Below, piece by piece: positions 7,992 through 15,773 of a DNA stretch of 64,000 bases (within the stretch, counting starts at the first letter, position 1; each line of letters begins with the position of its first letter). The notes below the pieces were generated by a model. That model was not told the origin of the DNA, did not search any database, and was given only the letters and a program-made list of their open reading frames with translations. Source of the stretch: Streptomyces flavofungini (lineage in GTDB: Bacteria > Actinomycetota > Actinomycetes > Streptomycetales > Streptomycetaceae); assembly GCF_030388665.1 (NCBI RefSeq), contig NZ_CP128846.1, positions 8,528,001 through 8,592,000 of the forward strand. Reading direction: 5' to 3'. The position numbers and the translations under genes are program-made.

Positions 7992-9422
7992 ATGTCCAGT
8001 CAGCCCTTCACCACCGGAACGGTTCCCGGCGCACTGCCCGGCCTCGGGCACATCTGGCCCCTGATGCGACGGCCCATCGAGTTCCTGACCTCGCTCCCGG
8101 ACCACGGTGACCTGGTGGAGATCAGGCTCGGCCCGACGCCGGTGTACGTCCCGTGCCACCCCGAGCTGCTGCGGCAGACCCTGACCGACGACCGCACCTT
8201 CGACAAGGGCGGCAAGTACTACGACCGGGCGCGGGCCATGGCAGGGAACGGCGTGGCCACGTGCGCGCACAAGGACCACCGCCGGCAACGACGGCTGCTC
8301 CAGCCCGCGTTCCACCCGTCGCGCCTGGAGGCCTACGCGACGACCATGGAGCAGGAGGTGAAGGCGCTGACCGACTCCTGGGGCGACGCGGAGGTCGTCG
8401 ACGCGTATCCCGTGCTCTACGCCCTCGCCCTGCGGACCGTGACGCGCACGCTCTTCTCGACCCGCGTCACCGACGAGGTCGTCGCGGACATCCAGCGCTC
8501 CTTCGACATCGCGTTCAGCGGGTTCTTCCGGCAGATGTTCATGCCCCCGGCCCTGCTGCGGCTGCCGCTGCCCGCGAACCTCCGCCACCAGCGGGCCCTG
8601 CGGAACCTCAACGCCATCGTGGACCGGGTGCTGCGGGACGCGACGGCGGGTCAGGAGAGCGTGCCGGGGCAGGACCGGGAGGCCGCCGGGCGGAACGTCC
8701 TCTCGGTGCTGCTCGCCTCCCGCGAGAGCGCCGCCCCCGCGGGCACCGCCGACACCGGCGCGGAAGGGGCCGCGCAAGGAGGCGACGCCGCGGGAGCCGC
8801 CGACGCCGAGATCCACGACCAGGTCGTCACCGTCCTGGCAGCAGGCAGCGAGACCGTGGCGTCCACCCTCACCTGGGCCCTGTACCTGCTGTCCCGGAAC
8901 CCGGCGGCCCAGCGCCGCCTCCAGGAGGAGGCCGACACCGTGCTCGGCGGCCGGCCGGCCCGCTGGGACGACCTGCCGCACCTGCCCCACACCCACCGCG
9001 TCATCACGGAGACGATCCGGCTGTACCCACCGGGCTGGCTGTTCACCAGGGTCACGACGAAGGCCGTCATCCTGGCGGGACGACACCTGAAGGCGGGAAC
9101 CACGGTCGTCATCAGCCCGGTGCCCGTGCACAGGAACACCGCCGTCTTCCGGCGGGCCGCCGACTTCGACCCCGACCGGTGGCTGCCGGAGCGCACGTCG
9201 GCGCTGCCGCGCGGGGCGTTCGCCGGGTTCGGCACCGGGCCGCGCAAGTGCGTCGGGGACGGCTTCGGCGTCGCCGAGTGCGCCCTCGCCCTCACCGCGG
9301 TCGCGAGCCACTGGACCGTGCGCTGCGCGCCCGGCGCGGACACCCGGCCGGTGCCGCTCGCGGCCTTCTACCGCCCCCGCAGGCTCCGCCTCGAGCTGAA
9401 CCGGCGGCGCCATGACGCCTGA
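7992..9422 (+). CDS. Cytochrome P450, first gene of the terpene operon
   Basis: A 476-residue haem monooxygenase that should oxidise the product of the terpene cyclase two genes downstream, using outside ferredoxin and reductase. Motifs are in order: I-helix A283-A-G-S-E-T288 (oxygen activation), E340-T-I-R343 (ExxR) and the haem loop FGTGPRKC420VGD with Cys420 as iron ligand. The sequence style (GTVPGALPGLGH at the start, FDKGGKYYDRAR) resembles the CYP170-type P450s that work on sesquiterpenes in Streptomyces. A Gly/Ala-rich insertion at about 238-270 is a flexible loop. Ribosome site AGGAGGG precedes ATG 7992. The stop overlaps the next gene by 11 bases, indicating coupling. Confidence 0.93.
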   Translation: MSSQPFTTGTVPGALPGLGHIWPLMRRPIEFLTSLPDHGDLVEIRLGPTPVYVPCHPELLRQTLTDDRTFDKGGKYYDRARAMAGNGVATCAHKDHRRQRRLLQPAFHPSRLEAYATTMEQEVKALTDSWGDAEVVDAYPVLYALALRTVTRTLFSTRVTDEVVADIQRSFDIAFSGFFRQMFMPPALLRLPLPANLRHQRALRNLNAIVDRVLRDATAGQESVPGQDREAAGRNVLSVLLASRESAAPAGTADTGAEGAAQGGDAAGAADAEIHDQVVTVLAAGSETVASTLTWALYLLSRNPAAQRRLQEEADTVLGGRPARWDDLPHLPHTHRVITETIRLYPPGWLFTRVTTKAVILAGRHLKAGTTVVISPVPVHRNTAVFRRAADFDPDRWLPERTSALPRGAFAGFGTGPRKCVGDGFGVAECALALTAVASHWTVRCAPGADTRPVPLAAFYRPRRLRLELNRRRHDA

Positions 9423-10716
9423 GGGGAACGAGCGCGCCCTGGTCGTCGGCGGCGGCTACGCGGGCCTCGTCACCGCGCGCGTCCTCGCCGACCGTTTCGA
9501 CGAGGTGGTCGTCCTGGAGCAGGACGACGTCACCGCCGCCCCCGTCCACCGCCGCGGCACCCCGCAGAGCCGGCACCCGCACGCGCTCCTGGCCCGCGGG
9601 GCGGACCTGCTGGAACACCTCTTCCCCGGCCTGCGTGCCGAACTCCGGGACGCGGGTGCCCCGGTGTCGGACTTCGGGCAGTTCCCGATGCTGTACCCAG
9701 CCGGATGGTCGCCGCGCGTCCGCACGGACCTCGCCCTGCAGACCTTCAGCCGCCCCCTGCTCGAATCCGCGCTGCGACGCCGCGTCCTGGCGCATCCGAG
9801 GGTCCGCCTGCTCGACCGCACCCGAGTGGCACGCGTGGTGTTCGACGACGCGCGCGGCCACGTCGTCGGCGTACGGACCGAAGGGGGCTCACTGCGCCCC
9901 GCTCGCCTGGTCGTCGTCGCCACGGGGCGCAACTCGCGCCTCCCGGCCGGTCTCGCCACCGGCGGCCTGCCCGTACCCGACGTGCTCCGCGTCGACGGGA
10001 GACTCTCGTACACCTCGCGCGTCTACCGCCGCGACACCGCGTCCCCGCCCAACTGGCAGGCGTCCCTGCAGGCCACGTTCGCCCCGACGGCGCGACGTGG
10101 CGGCACCGTCGTCGCCCTTGAGGACGACCGCTGGCTGGTGTGTCTGTTCGGCGCGGACGGCCAGTCCGCCCCCACCGACCCGGCGGGATTCGCCGCGTAC
10201 GCGGACTCGCTCGCGAACCCCCACATCAAGGACATCGTCACGCGCGCCGAACCCCTGGGCTCCATCTACCGTTACGGCGGCCTCGGCGGCCAGTGGCGCC
10301 GCTACGACCGGATCCGCCCCTGGCCCGCCGGTCTCGCGGTGCTCGGCGACGCCCTGTGCGTGCTCAACCCCCTCTACGGCCACGGCATGACCGTCGCCGT
10401 TCAGCAGGCCGTCCTCCTGGCCCGCACGCTCGACGCCCACGCGCCCGCCGACGCGTGCGGGCACTTCCAGCGCCGCTCCGCCCGGACCCTGCTCCTGCCC
10501 TGGTACCTGTCGACCAGCCTGGACCTGGGCTGGCGGCCCGAGAACGCCCCCGTAGCGGCCCTGCTCGCGCGCCGCTACCTGGCGCGCCTGCTGCGCCGCA
10601 TCCCCGACGACCCCGCGCTGTACCGGCGGTTTTTGGCCGTGCAGCACCTGACGGCGTCCCCGCTGACCCTGCTCGCGCCGTCCTCGCGGACCGGAAGGGA
10701 CGGCGAGCCGTCATGA
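9412..10716 (+). CDS. FAD-dependent monooxygenase/epoxidase-like flavoprotein
   Basis: A 434-residue flavoprotein of the squalene-epoxidase/UbiH-like group. The N-terminal Rossmann motif VVGGGYAGLVTARVLADR binds FAD, and the later GD-box VLGDALCVLNPLYGHGMTVA binds the FAD ribityl chain. The region RGTPQSRHPHALLARG resembles LasC/MonCI-type epoxidases of polyether pathways. It could epoxidise or hydroxylate the terpene, with the P450 acting before or after. ATG 9412 lies inside the P450 end, and its own stop shares four bases (ATGA) with the cyclase start, so these genes are translated together. A role as a saturase cannot be ruled out. Confidence 0.88.
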   Translation: MTPEGNERALVVGGGYAGLVTARVLADRFDEVVVLEQDDVTAAPVHRRGTPQSRHPHALLARGADLLEHLFPGLRAELRDAGAPVSDFGQFPMLYPAGWSPRVRTDLALQTFSRPLLESALRRRVLAHPRVRLLDRTRVARVVFDDARGHVVGVRTEGGSLRPARLVVVATGRNSRLPAGLATGGLPVPDVLRVDGRLSYTSRVYRRDTASPPNWQASLQATFAPTARRGGTVVALEDDRWLVCLFGADGQSAPTDPAGFAAYADSLANPHIKDIVTRAEPLGSIYRYGGLGGQWRRYDRIRPWPAGLAVLGDALCVLNPLYGHGMTVAVQQAVLLARTLDAHAPADACGHFQRRSARTLLLPWYLSTSLDLGWRPENAPVAALLARRYLARLLRRIPDDPALYRRFLAVQHLTASPLTLLAPSSRTGRDGEPS

Positions 10717-11714
10717 CACTCCCGTACGACGAACTGGAATCGCTGCGGATCCACCCCGGCGCCGAGCACCCCCTGTACCGGCTGCCGTCCCGCACCGAGC
10801 CGGACGAGAACCGCCTGGACGACCTGGTCGGCCACTGGGCCGAGGCCTGCGGCCTGCTGGCGGACGCCACGGCCCACGAACGACTCGGCGACGCCGCCGT
10901 GGCCGACCTCATCGCGCACTGCTACCCGGGACTCCGGCCGGACCGGGCGGCCCCGCTGGCGGGCTGGATCTCCTGGCTCTTCGTCATCGACGACTACTAC
11001 GACCGCCTCAACATCCGGGGCGAGGACCACCCCGACGCCCTCACCCAGGAGATCATCGACGCCCTGCCCGTGGAGCCGCAGAGCGGGATCCGCCACCACG
11101 ACGCCCCGCTGGCCCGCGAACTCGCCCGCCTCTGGCGGCACATCGCCCCTCAGCTCAGCCGCTGGTGGCGCATGCGGTTCGCCACGCACGTCACGCACTT
11201 CCTGGCGGCGTTTCGGTACGAGCGCCTGCACCGGCAGGAAGGCCTCCCGCCGGGACTGCCCGCGTACGCCGAGCTGCGCCGCGCGTCGAGTTCGGTCACC
11301 GCGTGCCTGGACCTCCTGGAGTACGCGACGGGCCAGGAAGTGCCGTCGCTGCTGCACGAGACGCGGCAGCTGCGGACGATGTTCGCGAAGGCCACCGACG
11401 TCGTCGCGTGGGTCAACGACGTCGTGTCCCTGAAGAAGGAGGTGGGCATCGGCGACACGAACAACGGAATCATGGTCGTGCGACGGGAGTTCGGCCTGGA
11501 CCTGCAAGGAGCCATCGACCACGTCTACCGAGGCGTCGCCCGCGACGTCGAGGAGTTCCTCGACGCGGAGGCCGAGCTGTGGCGCGTGTGCAAGCACTGG
11601 AGCGGAGTCACCGAGGCCGAGCAGTCGGCCCTGGCCCTGCTGTCCGACGGCATGAAGGCATGGATGCGGGGGAACCTCGACTGGTCGGTGCGCGCCAACC
11701 GCTACGCCGCCTGA
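10713..11714 (+). CDS. Type I terpene (probably sesquiterpene) synthase
   Basis: A 333-residue class I terpene cyclase, likely converting farnesyl diphosphate into a cyclic hydrocarbon or alcohol with three Mg ions. The aspartate-rich motif is D93-D-Y-Y-D97, the NSE triad is N235-D-V-V-S239-L-K-K-E243, and the C-terminal RY pair is R330-Y331. All are intact, so the enzyme should be active. The length fits bacterial sesquiterpene cyclases; the product cannot be read from sequence. I could not match it to pentalenene, epi-isozizaene, germacradienol or 2-methylisoborneol synthases by eye. It overlaps the FAD enzyme by four bases, and its stop is 25 bases before the synthetase-like gene. Confidence 0.93.
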   Translation: MTLPYDELESLRIHPGAEHPLYRLPSRTEPDENRLDDLVGHWAEACGLLADATAHERLGDAAVADLIAHCYPGLRPDRAAPLAGWISWLFVIDDYYDRLNIRGEDHPDALTQEIIDALPVEPQSGIRHHDAPLARELARLWRHIAPQLSRWWRMRFATHVTHFLAAFRYERLHRQEGLPPGLPAYAELRRASSSVTACLDLLEYATGQEVPSLLHETRQLRTMFAKATDVVAWVNDVVSLKKEVGIGDTNNGIMVVRREFGLDLQGAIDHVYRGVARDVEEFLDAEAELWRVCKHWSGVTEAEQSALALLSDGMKAWMRGNLDWSVRANRYAA

Positions 11715-11739
11715 GGGCGCCCGCCTCCCGGTGCCCTCG

Positions 11740-12441
11740 ATGACCACCGCCCACGACCACCGCCGGCTCGGCCGCGAGCTCGGCCTCTTCGACACCGACC
11801 CGCTGATCGGCGCGGGACTGCCGTACTGGCTCCCCGACGGGGCGACCGTGCGGCACGCCCTGGAGGAGTACATCCGCGCCGCCGAACGCCGGTCGGGGTA
11901 CCGGCACGTGTACTCGCCCGTGCTCGGCAAACGCGAGCTGTACGAGATCTCCGGGCACTGGTCGCACTACAGCGACGACATGTTCCCGCCACTGGACCTC
12001 GGCGGTGAGCAGGTCGTGCTGCGGCCGAGCCTGTGCCCGCACCACGCGGTGATCTACCGCTCCCGCTCCCACAGCTACCGGGAACTGCCGCTGCGCATGG
12101 CCGAGTTGGGTGGCATGTACCGTGCGGAGCTGTCGGGCGTCCTCGGCGGTTTGACCCGGGTGCGGGCCATCCAGCTCAACGACGCGCACATCTTCTGCAC
12201 CCTCGACCAGGTCGAGCGGGAGGCGCGCGGAGCGCTCGACATGATCCGCGACGCCTACCGTGCCCTCGGCATCACCCCCGCCCGCTACCGGCTCTCCCTG
12301 CCCGGCCCCGGCGGAAAGTACGTCGCCGCGCCCGAGCTGTGGCAGCGGGCCACCGCCCTGCTGACCGACGTCCTCGCCCGCGTCGGCGCGCTCGTGGAGG
12401 CCCACAGCACCGACTTGTGGGAGGGCGGGGCCGGTTCGTAG
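11740..12441 (+). CDS. Truncated threonyl-tRNA-synthetase-like protein (class II core only)
   Basis: A 233-residue stand-alone piece of the ThrRS class II catalytic core. It begins DHRRLGRELGLFD, as the core of ThrRS does, and keeps motif 1 (SPVLGKRELYEISGHWSHY) and motif 2 (YR128AELSGVLGGLTRVR). Of the three ThrRS zinc ligands, Cys99 (SLCPHH) and His150 (NDAHIFC) are kept; the third, with motif 3 and the anticodon-binding domain, is absent because the protein ends just after PELWQRATALLTDVL. The usual NCPGH is changed to LCPHH, and RGFTQDD to RAIQLND. No frameshifted remainder follows. It is the fourth gene of the terpene operon. It might activate an amino acid or protect against an inhibitor; neither is shown. 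GTG 11731 is an alternative start. Confidence 0.8.
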   Translation: MTTAHDHRRLGRELGLFDTDPLIGAGLPYWLPDGATVRHALEEYIRAAERRSGYRHVYSPVLGKRELYEISGHWSHYSDDMFPPLDLGGEQVVLRPSLCPHHAVIYRSRSHSYRELPLRMAELGGMYRAELSGVLGGLTRVRAIQLNDAHIFCTLDQVEREARGALDMIRDAYRALGITPARYRLSLPGPGGKYVAAPELWQRATALLTDVLARVGALVEAHSTDLWEGGAGS

Positions 12442-12473
12442 CGCTCGCCGGGGCGGGGCGGCCGGGCCCGGGA

Positions 12474-12497
12474 GTCCGCCGACGTGGGTCGGCGGAC
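12474..12497. terminator. Bidirectional hairpin terminator
   Basis: Perfect 10-bp stem GTCCGCCGAC / GTCGGCGGAC with a four-base loop, between the convergent stops of the synthetase-like gene (12441) and the SnoaL-like gene (12500). It closes the terpene operon. Confidence 0.75.
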
Positions 12498-12499
12498 CC

Positions 12500-12937
12500 T
12501 CAGCTCATCAGGTCGGGCGCGAAGTAGTCGCGCAGCCGTGCGATCTTCCCGTCACGGACACGGAAGATCTGCACGAGAGAGACGGTCACGTCCTTCCCGC
12601 CTCCGTCCGCACCCCCGTCTCCCTCTCCGCCGCCGTCGAAGACCGTGTCGATCTCGGCGATGAACACGTCGGGATCGGCGGTCGTGTGCAGCACGAAGCC
12701 GGACTTCTCCAGGTTCGGCGCACGCTGGTCCTGCGCCTGCCTCTCGTAGTACGCGGCCATCACGCCGCGGATCTCCTCGCGCCCCACCATCCTCCGCGGG
12801 AAAGGGACGTCGTCGGGCATCAGCGGCAGCTCGAGGACGCCGTCCGGGGTGAAGTTCTCGGCGAGGGCGACGGCGTTCCGGGACATCGCGCCGGCGTGGA
12901 CGTAGCTCTCGAAGATCTGCTGTGGTGTTCGGGACAC
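12500..12937 (-). CDS. SnoaL-like (NTF2-fold) protein
   Basis: A 145-residue protein of the SnoaL/NTF2-like cone-shaped fold: N-terminal helix with FESYVHAGAMSRN, then ALAENFTPDGVLELPL and the C-terminal VQIFRVRDGKIARLRDYF, which is the family's conserved closing strand. Members bind or isomerise small hydrophobic molecules, including polyketide intermediates. A Gly/Asp-rich loop (about 105-117) is inserted. It lies just past the terpene operon but on the opposite strand and beyond a terminator, so a role in the terpene pathway is not supported by layout. No catalytic residues can be assigned. Confidence 0.75.
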   Translation of the reverse strand: MSRTPQQIFESYVHAGAMSRNAVALAENFTPDGVLELPLMPDDVPFPRRMVGREEIRGVMAAYYERQAQDQRAPNLEKSGFVLHTTADPDVFIAEIDTVFDGGGEGDGGADGGGKDVTVSLVQIFRVRDGKIARLRDYFAPDLMS

Positions 12938-12944
12938 GTGGCTC

Positions 12945-13100
12945 CTCGGTCAGGTGGAGGACAGGGCCGTCCGTCAGGACCCGCACGTGCCCGTGCGGGA
13001 GATCCTTGGTGGCCGTCAGGAGGGTGAGCCGGCCCGCGCGGGCGAGGGCGCGGAGCCGGTCGAGCCCGGCGGCGCGGTCCGGGCCCGCTCCAGGACGAGC
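12945..13100 (-). pseudogene. Remnant of a DUF488 gene
   Basis: The minus strand here reads GLDRLRALARAGRLTLLTATKD, then LPHGHVRVL, close to the C-terminal end of DUF488 proteins (usually GPVTLLTATKD-x-x-HSHA-x-VL). No start, ribosome site or N-terminal half is found. The preceding residues lie in another frame (VPEELGRDALVLERAR), consistent with a frameshift. I read this as a decayed gene fragment of about 45 codons; the limits are approximate. Confidence 0.45.
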
Positions 13101-13223
13101 GCGTCCCGGCCCAGCTCTTCGGGGACCGCTGACGCAGCCCGCGCGCGGGCTGCCCCGGACGTACTGCTCGCACGCGTGCCGACCACCCGCCAGCCGCGTC
13201 CCCAACCTCACAGGGCAATACAC

Positions 13224-14231
13224 CTAGCGCGTCCGGTCGGCCTTGTGCACCTGGCGGACCGCCACCGCGTTGTACGGCGTCGTGGGCGTCGTCTCCTCGG
13301 TGAACCGGGAGTTGGGCAGGTAGAGGCGGTCGCCGAACGCGGCGACGGTGGTGGGGATGCGGAAGCGGGCGTCGGTGATCCGTGCGATCGGCGTGCCGCG
13401 CAGGCCCGTGGGGTGCATGCGGAACACGTCCACGGCGTTCTGGACCTGCTGGACGACGTAGAGCGTGCGGCCCAGGAGGAGGGCTCCGTCGCCGTCCGGG
13501 AGCTTGTGGCCGCCGAGGTCGACCAGGCGGGTGTCGCCGGTGCGCGGGTCGACGCGGTAGAGGCTGCCGCCGTGGGCGTGGACGTTGATGACGAGCAGTC
13601 CGCGGCCGTCGGGCGTCCGCTCCAGGCCGTTGGTGGTGAAGCCGTCGGCGGGCGCCGACACCCACTCGCCCACCAGCGGCAGCGTGACGATCTCCCGAGC
13701 CGGGGGCAGCTCGCCGCGGGGCCCGAGCGGCAGGCCGTACAACTGCTGCTGGGTGGAGTCGGTGAACCAGGCCGCCCGGGGGGTGAGGACTACGTCGTTC
13801 ACCACGGTCTTCGGCGTGCCGACCTCGTAGGAGGCGAGGACGCGGCCGGTGCGGCCCTCGACCACGCGCAGCCTGCGGGTGAAGCCCCCGGCGACGAACA
13901 GGCGGCCGCCCCCGTCGCTCTTCAGGCCGAGGCTCATCGCGTCCGTCCCGGTCGTCAGGGTCTCGCCGCGCCCGGTGGCGAGGCTCGCGCGGTACAGCTC
14001 CCCGCCCTTCCGCGAGCCGAACCAGGCAGTCGCGGCAGGGCCGATGGCGATGCCCTCGGGCTGGAAGCCGTTCGGAAGGGGGAAGTCCGTGGGCCAGGCG
14101 GAGGCCTTCGTCGCACGGGCCCCGGCCCGGGCCGACGAGGCGAGCGGCCCGAGGGCGGCCAGCGCCCCCAGGGCTGCGCCGGCGCCGAGAACCGCGCGAC
14201 GGGAGGTGCCGGAAGCATCGTGATTCGTCAT
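13224..14231 (-). CDS. Tat-exported SMP-30/gluconolactonase-like propeller protein
   Basis: A 335-residue exported protein. The N-terminus TSRRAVLGAGAALGALAALGP is a Tat signal, which suggests folding or cofactor loading before export. The mature part is a six-bladed propeller like SMP-30/strictosidine-synthase proteins (FQPEGIAIGP, NDVVLTPRAAWFTDS, NGLERTPDGRGLLVIN, PDGDGALLLGRTLYVVQQ). Related enzymes hydrolyse sugar lactones with a bound divalent metal; N and D residues in suitable loops are present, but I cannot fix the metal site. ATG 14231 follows GGAAGG. The next upstream gene (PQQ dehydrogenase) ends about 100 bases away behind a terminator, so this is its own transcript. Confidence 0.75.
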   Translation of the reverse strand: MTNHDASGTSRRAVLGAGAALGALAALGPLASSARAGARATKASAWPTDFPLPNGFQPEGIAIGPAATAWFGSRKGGELYRASLATGRGETLTTGTDAMSLGLKSDGGGRLFVAGGFTRRLRVVEGRTGRVLASYEVGTPKTVVNDVVLTPRAAWFTDSTQQQLYGLPLGPRGELPPAREIVTLPLVGEWVSAPADGFTTNGLERTPDGRGLLVINVHAHGGSLYRVDPRTGDTRLVDLGGHKLPDGDGALLLGRTLYVVQQVQNAVDVFRMHPTGLRGTPIARITDARFRIPTTVAAFGDRLYLPNSRFTEETTPTTPYNAVAVRQVHKADRTR

Positions 14232-14284
14232 GCCGTACACCCTTCCCCGCTCCGGCGCCGGTGAAGAGGGGCGAGCAGCGCGAC

Positions 14285-14319
14285 GGCCTGCCGCCTGGTT
14301 CCGGACCGGGCGGCAGGCC
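14285..14319. terminator. Strong hairpin behind the PQQ dehydrogenase gene
   Basis: GGCCTGCCGCC / GGCGGCAGGCC (11 bp) continues through one T-G pair into GGT/ACC around a five-base loop, giving a stem of about 15 bp. It lies about 19 bases past the stop of the leftward gene at 14338. Confidence 0.8.
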
Positions 14320-14337
14320 GAGCCTCGGGCCCGGGTG

Positions 14338-15477
14338 CTATGCCCGGTCGATGCGGTACACGCTGCCGCCGATGTCGAGCACGTACAGCTCGCGGTTGCC
14401 GCCCTGGATGAACGAGACGACCTCACCGCCGTTGACGCCGAGGTCGTTCACCCCGGTGACCTTGCCGTTCTCCATCTTCAGGGAGCGGACGGTGCCGTCG
14501 CAGTAGTCGCTGTACACGTACTGGCCCTTGAGGTCGGGGATCGCCTTGCCCCGGTAGACGTAGCCGCCGGTCACCGAGCAGCCGAGGCCGGTGCGGTCGT
14601 ACTCGTACACCGGCCGGACGTGGTTCGCGGGCTCCTTGCCGTCCCGGAAGGGGTGGCTGCCCTCCATCTGGGACCAGCCGTAGTTCTCGCCGCCATCGCT
14701 GCTCGCCGGGGCCCAGTCGATCTCCTCCCAGGCGCTCTGGCCGACGTCACCGATCAGCAGGTCGCCGGTGCCCGCGTCGAAGGAGAACTTCCACGGGTTG
14801 CGCAGGCCGTACGACCAGATCTCGTCCTTCGCCTTCGGGTCGCCGACGAACGGGTTGTCCTTCGGGACGGCGTACGGCTTGCCGCCCCTCGGGTCGATCC
14901 GCAGGAGCTTGCCGAGCAGCGTGTCGAGGTTCTGTCCGTTGCCGTGCGGATCGCCGCCGGAGCCGCCGTCACCGAAGGCGATGTACAGATAGCCGTCGGG
15001 ACCGATCTTGATGTCGCCGCCGTTGTGGTTGGAGTAGGGCTGCGTCTGGGTGAGGACGGTGCGCCGGGTCTGCGGCTGGATCTTGCCCTTCACCACGGCG
15101 AACTCGTCGATGGTGCTGGTGCCTTGGAGGTTCGTGAACGAGATGTAGAAGTGGGCGAACTTCTTGTCGAACGCGATGCCGAGCAGGCCGCGCTCGCCGT
15201 CGGTGGTGGTCTCCTTCGTGATGTCGAGGACGGGGTCGCTGAGCCCGCCCTGGCTGTTCAGGACCCGTACGGTGCCCGCGCGTTCGGCTATCCAGACCGT
15301 ACCGCCGGGACCCGCGGTCCCGGCGCTCGGGTTCTTGGCCGTGGTCACCTTCGTGAGCGCGACCTTCGGTGCCTGCTGCGACGCGGCGGGCTCGTCGGCG
15401 GACGCCGTGGTGAGGGCGAGGGAGGCGACGAGGCAGATGGCGCCGACGGTCGCCGAGCTTCTGGTGCGAACTTTCAC
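14338..15477 (-). CDS. Secreted PQQ-dependent sugar dehydrogenase-like protein
   Basis: A 379-residue soluble glucose/sorbosone dehydrogenase family protein. A signal peptide spans residues 1-27 (ending TTASA). The propeller has the family marks ERGLLGIAFD, H151-N-G-G-D (His is the catalytic base in soluble glucose dehydrogenase), LLRIDPRGGKPYAVP (loop for PQQ and Ca), YGLRNPWKFSFD and GENYGWSQMEG. It should oxidise a sugar or polyol outside the cell if PQQ is available. PQQ synthesis genes are not in the window, and Streptomyces often lack them, so related proteins may work with another function. It is a single-gene unit with a good terminator. Confidence 0.85.
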   Translation of the reverse strand: MKVRTRSSATVGAICLVASLALTTASADEPAASQQAPKVALTKVTTAKNPSAGTAGPGGTVWIAERAGTVRVLNSQGGLSDPVLDITKETTTDGERGLLGIAFDKKFAHFYISFTNLQGTSTIDEFAVVKGKIQPQTRRTVLTQTQPYSNHNGGDIKIGPDGYLYIAFGDGGSGGDPHGNGQNLDTLLGKLLRIDPRGGKPYAVPKDNPFVGDPKAKDEIWSYGLRNPWKFSFDAGTGDLLIGDVGQSAWEEIDWAPASSDGGENYGWSQMEGSHPFRDGKEPANHVRPVYEYDRTGLGCSVTGGYVYRGKAIPDLKGQYVYSDYCDGTVRSLKMENGKVTGVNDLGVNGGEVVSFIQGGNRELYVLDIGGSVYRIDRA

Positions 15478-15740
15478 CGTGATCCTCCTGGAGGCGGCGA
15501 ATGGGGGAAGTCACCCAGCTGCTAGGGGCAGTGGAGAGGGGGTGTCGCCCGTGCCAGCACGCAACCTGGGTGGGGGACGGTGTGCAACTGGCACGCATGA
15601 GAATACTGGGACCAGGATGGTTGGTGTAGACCAGAACTACCGCCATCTGTTCCGGTTCCGCGCCTCCCGTGGCTGCCGGAACTGCCCTGACTGCGGCGGC
15701 ATTCGTGACTGCGTTCGTGGCTGCGGCGACTTCCGTGATG

Positions 15741-15764
15741 CCCGCGCGTCCCGTGACGCGCGGG
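15741..15764. terminator. Hairpin terminator of the WGR-domain gene
   Basis: Perfect 10-bp stem CCCGCGCGTC / GACGCGCGGG with a four-base loop, ten bases past the stop of the leftward gene at 15774. The rest of the gap 15478-15773 holds the promoter of the dehydrogenase; no gene is seen. Confidence 0.8.
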
Positions 15765-15773
15765 TCACCGCGG

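Noticed and set aside
12442..12499. Missing C-terminal half of the ThrRS-like gene by frameshift
   Set aside because: The sequence after the stop codes for no motif 3 or anticodon domain in any frame, and a terminator follows at once.
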